From: Cupriavidus basilensis
GTDB lineage: Bacteria; Pseudomonadota; Gammaproteobacteria; Burkholderiales; Burkholderiaceae
Reading direction: 5' to 3'
Length of the DNA stretch: 64,000 nucleotides
Assembly: GCF_000832305.1 (NCBI RefSeq)
Contig: NZ_CP010537.1
Location: 2,170,001 to 2,234,000 of the forward strand
The translations under genes and the position numbers were made by a program. This document shows, piece by piece, positions 35,147-45,009 of the stretch (positions are counted from its first letter, which is position 1; the number at the start of each line of letters is the position of its first letter). The notes under the pieces are model-generated. The model was not told the DNA's origin. It did not search any database and worked only from the letters and a program-made list of their open reading frames with translations.

Positions 35147-36679
35147 TCAGCCTCCCCCGGACGGCAGCACCGCGCGCAGGTACGCGCCACGGTCGAACAA
35201 CTGGGCGCAGGTGTCGGCAAGATACTGGCTCAGCGGACGGGCACCCACGACCAGGGCCAGGCTGCAGGCCAGCAGGAACGCGCAGCAGCCCAGCTTCCAG
35301 CCGTCGGGCGCAATGCGCTGGCAGGCGCGATGGCGCTCCGGATCGTGATCCTGAGGCAAGCGCCACAACAGGCGCGTGCCCGTGCGGCTGACCGCAATCA
35401 GCAGCGCCAGGCTGGACAGCAGGATGCAAGGCCACAACACGGCCGCCGCCGGCAGCGAGGCACTGCGCATGACCATGACCTTGCCGATGAAGCCGGATAA
35501 CGGCGGCAGGCCGATCGCCGCCACCGCCGCGACCAGGAACAGCAAGCCGGCCAGCCGCGAGCCGCGGACCACCGCCACCGGCTCGCGCGCCGGGGCGGCA
35601 GGCGCAGCCGGCTCCAGCGCGTCCGCCAGCAGGAACAGCGCCGCCGTGCACAGCGTGGTGCTGAGCAGGTAATACAGCGCGCCCGCCCAGCTTTGCGCTG
35701 TCTGCATCGACACGCTGGCCGCCAGCAGCCCTACCGATGCCACCACAAGGTAGCAGGTCAGCGATTTGAGGTTCGGGGCGGCCAGCGCGCCGAGGGCGCC
35801 GAACGCCATGGTGGCAAGGGCCAGCCACCACACCCAGTCATGCAGGAACACGCCCAGCATGCCATCCGGGGCATCGAAAACCAGCGCCGCGCAGCGCAAG
35901 ATGGCATAGATGCCCACCTTGGTCATGATGGCGAACAGCGCAGCGGCCGAGCCCGCGGCGCTGGCGTAGGCCTTGGGCAGCCAGAAAACCATGGGAAACA
36001 GCGCGGCCTTGAGCGCGAAGACCAGCATCAGCATGACGCCCGCCGCCGTGGCCAGCGGCACATCGGCCGGCGCCAGCCCGGCCAGCCGCACGCCCATATG
36101 CGCCATGTTGAGCGTGCCGCTCAGCCCGTACAGCACACCGATCGCGATCAGGAAGAAAGCGGATCCGGCCAGGTTCAGCACGACGTAGTGCAGCCCGGCG
36201 CCGATGCGTGCCCGCCCGCCGCCGTGCAGCAGCAAGGCATAGGAGGCGATCAGCAGGATCTCGAAGAAGACGAAGAGATTGAACAGGTCGCCGGCCAGGA
36301 AGGCGCCGTTCAGCCCCATCAGCTGGAACTGGAACAGCGCATGGAAATGCCGCCCGAGGCGCGCATCGCCCCGCCCCGCCGCCACCACGGCAGCCGCGCC
36401 CAGCACCGCGGTCAGCAACAGCATCAGGGCGCCCAGCCGGTCGAGCTGGAGCACGATGCCAAACGGCGCTGGCCAGTTCCCGATGTGATCGACCAGGATG
36501 GCACCCGTGGCCGCCACGCCGACCATGCACGCCGCGACCGGCAACAGCAGCAGCGCGGCCGCGGTGCTCAGCACGCGCTGGGCCCGGCCCCAGCGTGCCG
36601 GCGCGGCCACCAGCAGGCCGCCGGCAAACATCGGCAGCAGGATGGGCAGGAGAATCGATGGCTGGAGGCTGTGGGTCAT
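35147..36679 (-). CDS. mrpD: Mrp-type cation/proton antiporter subunit D
   Basis: The 510-residue protein is homologous to the proton-pumping subunits of complex I. Key features are the conserved Glu in FEILLIASYALLLHGGG and the Lys-bearing helices near AALFPMVFWLPKAYASA and IMTKVGIYAILR. The start at 36679 overlaps mrpC by 4 bp. Confidence 0.93.
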   Translation of the reverse strand: MTHSLQPSILLPILLPMFAGGLLVAAPARWGRAQRVLSTAAALLLLPVAACMVGVAATGAILVDHIGNWPAPFGIVLQLDRLGALMLLLTAVLGAAAVVAAGRGDARLGRHFHALFQFQLMGLNGAFLAGDLFNLFVFFEILLIASYALLLHGGGRARIGAGLHYVVLNLAGSAFFLIAIGVLYGLSGTLNMAHMGVRLAGLAPADVPLATAAGVMLMLVFALKAALFPMVFWLPKAYASAAGSAAALFAIMTKVGIYAILRCAALVFDAPDGMLGVFLHDWVWWLALATMAFGALGALAAPNLKSLTCYLVVASVGLLAASVSMQTAQSWAGALYYLLSTTLCTAALFLLADALEPAAPAAPAREPVAVVRGSRLAGLLFLVAAVAAIGLPPLSGFIGKVMVMRSASLPAAAVLWPCILLSSLALLIAVSRTGTRLLWRLPQDHDPERHRACQRIAPDGWKLGCCAFLLACSLALVVGARPLSQYLADTCAQLFDRGAYLRAVLPSGGG

Positions 36680-37071
36680 TGGCCGCTCGCCGTGTCTGTG
36701 CCAGGGGTGCCGGGGGTGCCGGCCGCCGGCGGCTCGCCCCGCGCCGGGCCCGCCTCCCTGCCGTCCACATGATCGCTGCCCGTGATGCCGAGGGAGCGCA
36801 AGGCCAGCACCACCGCGAATGCCGTCATGGCAAAGCCGATGACGATGGCCGTCAGCACGAGGCCCTGCGGCAGCGGATCGGCATACTGCGCGCCCGTGGC
36901 AATGATCGGCGGGCGGCCGGTGGACAGCCGCCCCATCCCCAGCAGGAACAGGCTCACGGCGTACGAGATCAGCGCCAGCCCCATCACCACGGAAAACGTG
37001 CGGGCACGCAGCAGCAGGTAGATGCCGCAGGCCATCAGGATGCCGAGCGTGCCGGCGTAGACGGCTTCCAT
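36676..37071 (-). CDS. mrpC: Mrp-type cation/proton antiporter subunit C
   Basis: The 131-residue NuoK-like protein has three helices (starting GTLGILMACGIYLLLRARTF), a VLTAIVIGFAMTAFAVVLA helix and a Pro/Gly-rich tail. Its ATG overlaps the stop of mrpAB by one base and its stop overlaps mrpD by four, so the three are tightly coupled. Confidence 0.93.
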   Translation of the reverse strand: MEAVYAGTLGILMACGIYLLLRARTFSVVMGLALISYAVSLFLLGMGRLSTGRPPIIATGAQYADPLPQGLVLTAIVIGFAMTAFAVVLALRSLGITGSDHVDGREAGPARGEPPAAGTPGTPGTDTASGQ

Positions 37072-39884
37072 CAGCCCCCCTCCTTCGCATTGCCATTGAC
37101 ATTGCCATCGAGGCGCTTGTCACGCACGCCGAGGTGGGACACGATCAGCAAGGTCGTGCCCACCACCGTGAAATAAACGCCCAGGTCGAACACCATGGCG
37201 GTCGCCAGTTCGATTTCTCCCAGCACCGGTATGTGGAAATGGCCGAAGGCCGTGGTCAGGAACGGAAAACCGAACGCCCAGCTGCCCAGGCCGGTCAGCC
37301 CCGCCACCAGGATGCCGCCACCGGCCAGCGCGCGATAGTTCAGCGCGATGCGCGCCTCCGTCCACAGCACGCCGCTGGCCACGTACTGCAGCAGCAAGGC
37401 TACCGCCGTGATCAGCGCGGCGACAAAGCCGCCGCCCGGCAGGTTGTGCCCGCGCAGCAGCATGAAGACCGCGACCAGCATGGTCAGCGGCAACATCAGC
37501 CGGGCCAGGATGGCGAGCAGCAAGGGATGGCTCTGGGTTGACCATGGCAGCCCCTTGGGCCCCGCTGGCGGCGCCGTCAGGCGCATGCCCTTGAGCAGCG
37601 CCTGCACCGCCAGGCCGGCGACCAGCAGCACGCAGATCTCGCCCATCGTATCGAAGCCGCGGAAGTCCACCAGGATCACGTTGACCGCATTATGGCCACC
37701 GCCGCCTTCCACGCTGTTGGCCAGGAAGAACGAGGAGATCGCGTCGTAAGGCCGGGTCATCACCGCGTAGGCCAGGATGGCCAGCAACGTGCCGCCGCCC
37801 AGCGCCAGGCAGCCGTCGCGCACATGCCTGCCCAGCGAGGACGAATCCGGCCGGTCGACGGGCAGGAAATACAAGGCCAGCACCAGCAGCAGGATGGTGA
37901 CGATCTCGACCGAGACCTGCGTCAGCGCCAGGTCCGGCGCCGAGAAGCGCGTGAACAGCAGCGCCACCAGCAAGCCGCACGCGCTCAGCAGCACAAGCGC
38001 GTTCAGCCGTTGCCGGTGGGCAATCACCACGCCGATCGCCGACAGCCCCAGCAAACCCATCCCCGCCACCGTCATGAGGTCGAGCGGGATCGCTGGCACC
38101 GGGCCAGCCAGCGTGTCCAGGTCGGACAGGAAGACGGCGGGAATCAGCAGCATGGCGGCCAGCATCCACGCCAGGTAGCCTTGCAGCGAGCCGGTCTCGA
38201 ATGCGCCGGTGACGCGCCCGGCGATCCGCGCCAGGCTGTCGATGCCCGCCTCGAACGCATCGCGCGCATTCAGATGGGCAAAACGCGCTTGCATCCGATG
38301 AAAAGCGTTGCGCCGCAAGAAGAACAGCACGCTGCCGCAGGCCATCGAGACCAGGCTCATCACCAGGGGCAGATTGACGCCATGCCACAAGCTGAGGCTG
38401 TATTCCGGCAGCGGCCCGCCTAGCGTGGCCAGGGCGGCCGTCGCCAGCAAGGGCCCCACCGTATACGCCGGGAACAGCCCGACCACAAGGCAGATGGCAA
38501 CCAGCACCTCCACCGGAATCTTCATGGAGCGCGGCGGCTCATGTGGCGGATAGTTCGGCAGGCCGTCCGGCTCGCCGCCAAAGAACACGCCGTAGATAAA
38601 GCGCAGCGAGTACGCCACCGTCAGCGCCCCGGCAAAGGTCGCCGCCGCCGGGATGATCCAGTTGAAATCCCCCAGCAGGCCCTGTGCGAGCGTCTCGCCG
38701 AAGAACATCTCCTTGCTCAGGAAGCCGTTGAACAGCGGCACGCCCGCCATCGAGAGCGACGCCACGATGGCCAGCAACGCCGTGTGCGGCATATAGCGGC
38801 GCAGGCCCCGCAGCTGCAGCAGGTCGCGCGTGCCGGTCTCATGGTCGATGATGCCCGCCGCCATGAACAGCGACGCCTTGAACACCGCATGGTTGATGAT
38901 GTGGAACAGCGCGGCCACCGTGCTCAACTGCGTGTCCAGGCCGAACAGCAGCGTGATCAGGCCAAGATGGCTGATGGTGGAATACGCCAGCAGGCCTTTG
39001 AGGTCCCGCTGCAGCAAGGCCATGCCCGCGCCAAGCACCAGCGTGGCAAGGCCGGTGAGACTGACCATGTAGAACCACCAGTTGGTGCCGTCCAGCACCG
39101 GATACAGCCGCGCCAGCAGGAAGACGCCGGCCTTGACCATGGTGGCGGAATGCAGGTAGGCGGACACCGGCGTGGGCGCCGCCATCGCATGCGGCAGCCA
39201 GAAACTGAAGGGAAATTGCGCGGACTTGGTAAACGCCGCCAGCAAGATCAAGCTCAGCATCACCGGATACAGCGGGTGGCGCTGCACGGTGCCGGCCTGG
39301 GCCAGCACCACGGAGAGCTCCATGCTGCCGCAGATATGCCCGAGCAACAGCACACCGGCCAGCAACGCCAGCCCGCCCCCGCCGGTCACCGTCAGCGCCA
39401 TGCGCGCGCCCTTGCGCGCATCGGAGCGATAGGACCAGAAGCCGATCAGCAGGAACGACACGATGCTGGTCATCTCCCAGAACACCGCCAGCAGCAGCAG
39501 GTTGCTGGACAGCACCACGCCCAGCATCGCCGCCATGAACAGCAGCAGCAGGGAGAAAAAACGTCCGGTGGATTCGCTGCGCGGCAGGTAGTAGCGCGCA
39601 TAAAGGATGACCAGCAACCCGATGCCCAGCACCAGCAGCGCAAACACGTAGGCCAGGCCGTCCAGCCGCAGGCTGAGGCTTAGCCCGATGTCCTCGAGCC
39701 AGGGCTGGCGCCAGGCAATGGTGCGGCCCTCGAACACCGCGCTGCGCACGCTGAGCAGCAAGCCAAGGCCAAGCAATGGCGTGCTCACCACGATGGGCGT
39801 GGCCAGAAAGGGTACGTGGCGCCGCACCGGCAGCAGCAGCAACGCTGCCAGCAAGGGAAGCGCGATCAACCAGGCCATCACCAT
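37071..39884 (-). CDS. mrpA: Mrp-type cation/proton antiporter fused subunit A/B
   Basis: The 937-residue protein joins an NuoL-like MrpA part (about 1-760) to an MrpB domain (about 790-930), as in other proteobacterial group 2 Mrp/Pha systems. Proton-channel motifs such as WEMTSIVSFLLIGFW, AFTKSAQFPFSFWLPHAMAAPTPVSAYLHSATMVKAG and the HIINHAVFKASLF helix are clear. The ATG at 39884 is preceded by GGAG at 8 bp. It leads the operon that handles Na+/K+ and pH homeostasis. Confidence 0.93.
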   Translation of the reverse strand: MVMAWLIALPLLAALLLLPVRRHVPFLATPIVVSTPLLGLGLLLSVRSAVFEGRTIAWRQPWLEDIGLSLSLRLDGLAYVFALLVLGIGLLVILYARYYLPRSESTGRFFSLLLLFMAAMLGVVLSSNLLLLAVFWEMTSIVSFLLIGFWSYRSDARKGARMALTVTGGGGLALLAGVLLLGHICGSMELSVVLAQAGTVQRHPLYPVMLSLILLAAFTKSAQFPFSFWLPHAMAAPTPVSAYLHSATMVKAGVFLLARLYPVLDGTNWWFYMVSLTGLATLVLGAGMALLQRDLKGLLAYSTISHLGLITLLFGLDTQLSTVAALFHIINHAVFKASLFMAAGIIDHETGTRDLLQLRGLRRYMPHTALLAIVASLSMAGVPLFNGFLSKEMFFGETLAQGLLGDFNWIIPAAATFAGALTVAYSLRFIYGVFFGGEPDGLPNYPPHEPPRSMKIPVEVLVAICLVVGLFPAYTVGPLLATAALATLGGPLPEYSLSLWHGVNLPLVMSLVSMACGSVLFFLRRNAFHRMQARFAHLNARDAFEAGIDSLARIAGRVTGAFETGSLQGYLAWMLAAMLLIPAVFLSDLDTLAGPVPAIPLDLMTVAGMGLLGLSAIGVVIAHRQRLNALVLLSACGLLVALLFTRFSAPDLALTQVSVEIVTILLLVLALYFLPVDRPDSSSLGRHVRDGCLALGGGTLLAILAYAVMTRPYDAISSFFLANSVEGGGGHNAVNVILVDFRGFDTMGEICVLLVAGLAVQALLKGMRLTAPPAGPKGLPWSTQSHPLLLAILARLMLPLTMLVAVFMLLRGHNLPGGGFVAALITAVALLLQYVASGVLWTEARIALNYRALAGGGILVAGLTGLGSWAFGFPFLTTAFGHFHIPVLGEIELATAMVFDLGVYFTVVGTTLLIVSHLGVRDKRLDGNVNGNAKEGG

Positions 39885-40455
39885 CGGCGGGCTCCGCAAG
39901 CGCGCCGCGTGCTGCCGGCGGCGGGGGCATCAATGAGGTTCAGGGGAGTATCGATGGCGTTCAATGTGTCGGCGTCCAGGGAAGCTCCGTGGCGTTCATG
40001 GGCACGCTTGGGGTACGCGGGATGGCGTCCGCGCCTCAGGCAGGTTGACGACAATCACCGGCACATCCGATCTCGCGATGAGGGCGCCGCCGCCGGGGCG
40101 TGCCCACGCTGCCAGCCCCCCGTCCGCTGCCGCAGCCTATTTTGCGCCACAACCACTCACCTCCGGCATGTCCTCTCCATCCCGGATAAAGAATTCAGAT
40201 CCATCTCAAAAGAATTGAACACGGGGTGCGGCAGCGGCAATGCCAAGTCGCTCCAGGTCGCACTGCTGCAGGCGCACCTTCAGGCACAAACACAAACCGT
40301 CGGCCTCTGGCCAGCCGGCGAACAGGCCGGACCGGCGCAAGACGCATGCTGCAGTTGAAGGATAGACACTAAACGAGGTAACTTCAGGATTCTGAGGCGT
40401 TCCTGACTGGCAGTACCCGCAACGTCCATCACAGGGGTTTTTCCAGCCCCCGCCG
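39885..40455. other. Intergenic stretch without recognised gene
   Basis: About 570 bases upstream of mrpA contain no frame with family resemblance. The mrp promoter must lie here, but no consensus stands out. A slightly AT-richer patch is seen at about 40170-40220. Confidence 0.5.
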
Positions 40456-40815
40456 TCAGGGAAAAATGGCGCGAATACGGTCGATGGGATGTGGCGGCAA
40501 GTCAATCGAGCCACTGTCACCGCCGTAGTAAACATGCCTGCCGTTTGCCCCCCATACGAGATGCTTGTCATCAGCTTCATAGCTGCGCTCGGCCAGCACT
40601 GTATTCCCGCCATTGCGCAAGATCCGCACCCGCACCGTAACAACCCCGCGCCAAGAGTCAATGATGCATTGCTCCGCGACATAGGTCCTGTCGTGGGAAA
40701 CGTCACGCGTGCAGCTGTCGGCTTTCGCTCGCAGTCGCGCTCCCAGGACGTAGTTGGCCAGGACGATGAGTACCACGAAATAGACCGGCCAGCGGAAGAT
40801 CTTGAGGCCCCTCAT
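40456..40815 (-). CDS. Hypothetical protein with one N-terminal membrane anchor
   Basis: The 119-residue protein has one hydrophobic segment (residues 9-25) and a periplasmic-looking domain with two Cys residues (DSCTRDV, AEQCII) that could form a disulfide. Its sequence includes HLVWGANGRHVYYGG. I do not recognise a family. It lies upstream of mrpAB and downstream of the OPT gene on the same strand, 63 bp apart. Confidence 0.6.
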   Translation of the reverse strand: MRGLKIFRWPVYFVVLIVLANYVLGARLRAKADSCTRDVSHDRTYVAEQCIIDSWRGVVTVRVRILRNGGNTVLAERSYEADDKHLVWGANGRHVYYGGDSGSIDLPPHPIDRIRAIFP

Positions 40816-40878
40816 ATGTCGAACTCCAAGATGTCGATGCTGCAGGCGGCAGGCTGAGCCTGCGGCGGCGACTGCGCG

Positions 40879-42729
40879 CTAGCGTAAAGCCGTAAACAGC
40901 AGTCCCGCGATGCCAAGCCCGAGCGCCGCCAGCGCATCCCCTGCGATCAGCCCGCCGCCCACCAGCGATGTCGTGCTCATGTCCTCGGGCAAGGTATCCG
41001 GCGCGTCCCCGGGATTGCGCAAGCGGTTGAGCAGGCTGGCCACGACGCCGCCCAGCGCGAACCACGCCGAGGTGGGCAGGTTGACGAAGCCGCCAAAGGA
41101 CGAGGCATAGGGCGACGGCAGCAACACCGCATCCAGCAGGAAATCGGCAACGCGGCCGCCTCTTCCCGCCCGGGCAAAGCGCTGGTAGCGCGGCCACGAC
41201 TTGACCAGAAGGCGCAGCACCGCCGTGGCCAGCCCAAGAACGATGCCCAGCACAACCGCCGTGCGCTGGTGCGGCAAGTCGTTGGTCAAGCCGCGCAACG
41301 CGCCGACGATCTTGTAAGTCATGGCCGAAGCCCAGTGCTGGGGCTGCTCGCCGGCCGAGAGCACAGTCTGGTCGAGCGCCAGCGCCGGATACGCCCGCAT
41401 GAACAGCCTGGCGAACAACACGGCCAGCACCGCGCCGGCAACGATGCCCGCCACCTGGAAGCGAAACTGCACGGTGCGGCTGGTGCCGAGCCGCCAGCCG
41501 GTGGAGCGGTCTTGCTGCATGTCGCACGCCTCGCTGGTCGAGACCAGCAGCACCGTCGCCGCGATCAGCCCCACATTCGGGTCACGCAAACCCAGCGCGG
41601 CCATCAGGATCACGGACAGCACGAATGCGGAAGAAATCGGGTTCTGGTCGACCATGCCCACCGAGATGCCGTTGACCATGGCGAACACGAACACCAGCAA
41701 CACCGCCAGCACCATGTAGCCCGCGGGCTGATGCAGCAGGCCCACGCCCACCGCCACCACCGCGAGCCCCCAGAACAGCACCCACGCCACCATCCGCCAC
41801 AGGCTGCCGTCACCTGCCGCCGCAGAGGGCTCGCGCCGTATCCGTGCGGGCAACTGCCGGCCATGCCGGTACACCTTGAGCAGGATCAGCGAGATATCGA
41901 GCAGCGCGGCGCCCATGATCATGCCGAGCGCAATCAGGAAGGTGATCTTGCGAAAGGGGTCGCCCGGCGCCAGCCAGCCGATCGAGACAAAAAAGGGGAT
42001 CAACGCCTGGCCCGCCAGCCCGGCAACAAGCGCCGCCACGCCGATGCGGGCCCCGACGATCATGCCCGCGCCAAAGGTGGACGCGGACAAATCGATGGCG
42101 GCAAGCCGCTCCACGCGGGCCGCACCGATGCCGCTGACGATGCCCAGCACCGTGCCGCCAGCCAGCCGCGACACCGACTGCCTGAGCAGCACCGGATCCG
42201 TCAGGGCGCGCAGGATGTTGGCCACCGCCAGCCCGGAGGGAAACGTGAGTTGCAGCCGATCGACCAGGATTGGCGTGTACAACATGCCCACGCCCACGCC
42301 GAACATGCCCACGCAAAGCATGTACAACATCAACTGCCATATCGGCGGCTCGGGCAGGCCCATCCAGGTCATCGCCTGGATCACCACGGCCATGCCGCTC
42401 ATGCCGGCGACCGATGCGGCAATGGTCTGGATATAGTTCGCGCCATGGCGGCCGTCCGCGCCATAGCCGTAGGTCACCGTGGAGCCGAGAATGCCTGCCA
42501 GCACCTGCCCGCCCACAAAGAAGCCGAGCGAGAAGTTCATGTACGCCGCCGCAATCCCGCCCAGCGGGCCCAGCACAAGGACCCCGATGGCGCCGAGCAG
42601 CGCATGGTATTTCCAGCCGCCCTGCTCTGGCAGCCATGCCCAGCGCCGGCCGCCGGCGGCAGTGGCACCGAGCCTCCCGGCGTGTGCCGGCGAGGTAGCG
42701 TCTTGCGGTGGCCTGCCGACTGCCGTCAT
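40879..42729 (-). CDS. OPT-family oligopeptide/metal-chelate transporter
   Basis: The 616-residue protein has about 14 hydrophobic segments and OPT/YSL features: ALLGAIGVLVLGPLGGIAAAYMNFSLGFFVGGQ near the start, a TFPSGLAVANILRALTD-like segment and GGLIAGDALAALGLGI near the end. OPT transporters take up peptides or metal-siderophore complexes with protons. The ATG at 42729 was chosen because upstream residues are not membrane-like. No substrate-specific neighbour helps. Confidence 0.85.
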   Translation of the reverse strand: MTAVGRPPQDATSPAHAGRLGATAAGGRRWAWLPEQGGWKYHALLGAIGVLVLGPLGGIAAAYMNFSLGFFVGGQVLAGILGSTVTYGYGADGRHGANYIQTIAASVAGMSGMAVVIQAMTWMGLPEPPIWQLMLYMLCVGMFGVGVGMLYTPILVDRLQLTFPSGLAVANILRALTDPVLLRQSVSRLAGGTVLGIVSGIGAARVERLAAIDLSASTFGAGMIVGARIGVAALVAGLAGQALIPFFVSIGWLAPGDPFRKITFLIALGMIMGAALLDISLILLKVYRHGRQLPARIRREPSAAAGDGSLWRMVAWVLFWGLAVVAVGVGLLHQPAGYMVLAVLLVFVFAMVNGISVGMVDQNPISSAFVLSVILMAALGLRDPNVGLIAATVLLVSTSEACDMQQDRSTGWRLGTSRTVQFRFQVAGIVAGAVLAVLFARLFMRAYPALALDQTVLSAGEQPQHWASAMTYKIVGALRGLTNDLPHQRTAVVLGIVLGLATAVLRLLVKSWPRYQRFARAGRGGRVADFLLDAVLLPSPYASSFGGFVNLPTSAWFALGGVVASLLNRLRNPGDAPDTLPEDMSTTSLVGGGLIAGDALAALGLGIAGLLFTALR

Positions 42730-42970
42730 TGGTTTCCCCCATGCGGGCAAGCCGCATCGGTGGCGCTGGATCGAAGGAAAAGGAAAAAGCCCGCGCAGCG
42801 AGGACAACGCTGCCGGCGCTGGGCAGATGCTACCGCAAGCGGCGCACTAGGTCGTGCGGGATTGCCGAGCAACGGCGGGCTCGTTTTTCATCATAGCCCA
42901 AGCGGTCTGGCGTCATCCAGAGCGAAGAACGCGCAGTCAAGGACCGCGCACATTCATGAATCGAGACGGC

Positions 42971-43936
42971 TTATTGCGCAGACGAATCCTTCCGCGACCT
43001 AACTTTCCTGGTCGAACTACCAAGCTGACCTTTGCTTGAGTTGCTCTCCCTATACCGAAGCGCATCCACAACCAGCGAAAAAGCTGGCGACGGTTGCCGG
43101 CGGCTGGGGTAGTACAGGAAGAACCCCGAGAACGGCTCGCACCAGTCGTCCAGCACGCGTACCAGGCGGCCTTCCTCGATATGCGGTGCGAACTCTTCTT
43201 CGGGCAGACTGGCGATGCCGAGTCCGGCGAGCGCGGCCTCCACTATGTTGTGCGACGTGTTGAAGATGAGCTGTCCATCCACGCGCACATTCAACTGCTT
43301 GCCACGCCGCTGAAAGTCCCATACAAAAATCCCGCCACTGCTCTGCATCCGCATGTTGATGCAGTTGTGATTCAGCAGGTCGTGCGGTTTCTTGGGAATC
43401 GGGTGCGACTTGAAGTACTCGGGCGACGCGGCAATCGCCATGCGCAGTTGCGGCCCGATGGGCACGGCGATCATGTCCTTGTCGATGGTGTCGCCCAACC
43501 GGACACCCGCATCGAAGCGATCCGCAACGATGTCCCGGAAGCCGTAGTTCACGTCGAACTCGACCTTGATGTCGGGGTACTCGCGCAACAACGGGGTGAG
43601 CTTCGGGAGAATCGTGGTTCGTAGAATGTGATCGCCGCAGGTGATGCGCACCGTCCCCGCAGGCTTGTCGCGCAGCTCAGTCAGTTCATCCAACTCGGAC
43701 TCGATCTCGTCAAACCGATGGCCGATGGCATTCAACAGGCGCTCGCCTGCTGCCGTCGGCGAGACGCTGCGCGTGGTGCGAGTCAGCAGCCGGATCTGAA
43801 GTCGTGCCTCCAGGCCGTTGATCGCCTGGCTCAATGCCGATTGCGTCACCTCCAGATGCGCCGCGGCGCGTGTGAAGCTGCCTTCGCGCGCAATGGTGAC
43901 GAAATATAGAAGGTCGTTGAGGTTGCGTCTGGCCAC
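42971..43936 (-). CDS. LysR-family transcriptional regulator
   Basis: The 321-residue protein has the LysR helix-turn-helix (FTRAAAHLEVTQSALSQAINGLEARLQIRLL) and a substrate-binding effector domain (AGTVRITCGDHI, then AVPIGPQLRMAIAASPEYF). It is divergent from the cyclophilin-like gene and probably controls the 44.0-46.4 kb cluster. A direct repeat ATTAGCT at 43970-43976 and 44002-44008 lies in the shared gap and could be part of its operator. Confidence 0.88.
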   Translation of the reverse strand: MARRNLNDLLYFVTIAREGSFTRAAAHLEVTQSALSQAINGLEARLQIRLLTRTTRSVSPTAAGERLLNAIGHRFDEIESELDELTELRDKPAGTVRITCGDHILRTTILPKLTPLLREYPDIKVEFDVNYGFRDIVADRFDAGVRLGDTIDKDMIAVPIGPQLRMAIAASPEYFKSHPIPKKPHDLLNHNCINMRMQSSGGIFVWDFQRRGKQLNVRVDGQLIFNTSHNIVEAALAGLGIASLPEEEFAPHIEEGRLVRVLDDWCEPFSGFFLYYPSRRQPSPAFSLVVDALRYRESNSSKGQLGSSTRKVRSRKDSSAQ

Positions 43937-44043
43937 AGCTCGGTCTCCCGTGTAAAACCAAAAATACTTATTAGCTTACCTTATAGGGCCTTTAAGCATT
44001 CATTAGCTAGTCAACGCGGCCTCCAAAGCTGAAGATAGGAGGC

Positions 44044-44526
44044 ATGAAAATCGTCCCCCTTTCAATGGCGACGGGGAGCGATGGCTCTGCTGGTCGGCTC
44101 GCTTGTGGGGCTGGCAGCTCGGTCGCCCAGACATCGGCCGGCGCGGCCTCTGCGCCTTCCAAGGATTCCGTCATGAAGATTCGCCTGATCGTCGGCGAGC
44201 AGGTCGCCATCGCCACCCTATACGACAACGTCACCGCCCGGGATTTCGCGTCGCTGCTGCCGCTGTCCTTGACGATGACGGACTACGACACCATCGAGCG
44301 TGTCTCCGACCTGCCGCGCACGCTGTCCAAGCAGGGCGCTCCTGAGGGCATGGCGCCCGTGGCCGGTGAGCTGACTCACTACGCGCCTTGGTGCAACCTG
44401 GCGATCTTAATCAAGCCTCGCTCCTATTCGCGCAGCCTGTTGCCGCTGGGCAAGGTTGATGAGGGTCTGCCCATCTTGTCCCGGCCCGGGCCGTACAAAG
44501 TGCGGATTGAGCGCGTAGCACCCTGA
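44044..44526 (+). CDS. Cyclophilin-like fold protein with abnormal leader
   Basis: The 160-residue protein has a cyclophilin-like domain (about residues 44-158: MKIRLIVGEQVAIATLYDN, LTHYAPWCNLAIL, LGKVDEGLPIL), related to bacterial CsaA/DUF3830-like small barrels. The N terminus should be a signal peptide, and AQTSAGAAS resembles a cleavage region, but the encoded residues 8-30 are polar. In the +1 frame at 44081-44119 a hydrophobic stretch MALLVGSLVGLAA is encoded. Two compensating frameshifts may have scrambled the leader. A strong AGGAGG site precedes the ATG. Confidence 0.72.
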   Translation: MKIVPLSMATGSDGSAGRLACGAGSSVAQTSAGAASAPSKDSVMKIRLIVGEQVAIATLYDNVTARDFASLLPLSLTMTDYDTIERVSDLPRTLSKQGAPEGMAPVAGELTHYAPWCNLAILIKPRSYSRSLLPLGKVDEGLPILSRPGPYKVRIERVAP

Positions 44527-44569
44527 ACCGCCTTCCCGTGACATCTACCCGTTGAAAGAAATACCCATC

Positions 44570-44902
44570 ATGACCAAGAGCATTGAAATGAGCAGCGACA
44601 TCGCCACGCTGGACGTTGCCGACGTGGGCCGCCGCAACTTGCCGAAAATGAACGGCACCGGAATCGCCCCCCTGTGCCTCGGCGCCATTGGCGCGAGTCC
44701 ATCAATGGCCCAGGCGCAAGCGCAGCTCGGCACCAAGTGGGACAAGACATTCCCCGAAACAGCCTACACGGCGGCGGCAGAGCCGAAGGAACTCATGATT
44801 ATTCCGGGGGCCGTCCACACGGACTTGTACGACCGCGTCGACGTCATCCCCTTCGACAAGCTGACGGCGTTCTTTCAGAAAAACCTGGCTACGCCGGTAT
44901 AA
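44570..44902 (+). pseudogene. Internally deleted alpha/beta hydrolase
   Basis: About 110 codons remain. The first half (GRRNLPKMNGTGIAPLCLGAIGA...AQAQ) looks like a worn twin-arginine leader. The last half (AAAEPKELMIIPGAVHTDLYDRVDVIPFDKLTAFFQKNL) is the C-terminal end, with the catalytic His, of a dienelactone-hydrolase-like enzyme. The nucleophile and the central fold are missing, so an in-frame deletion of several hundred bases is likely. The product can hardly be active. Confidence 0.7.
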
Positions 44903-45009
44903 AGCCACCGGGGCGGGCGAGCTGCACCCCTCGCGTTTCCATACCTGGCCGCGCACACCCTAACGGGCTGCGCGGCATTTCCTATTGAGCGACAGAAGAA
45001 GAGTATTTC

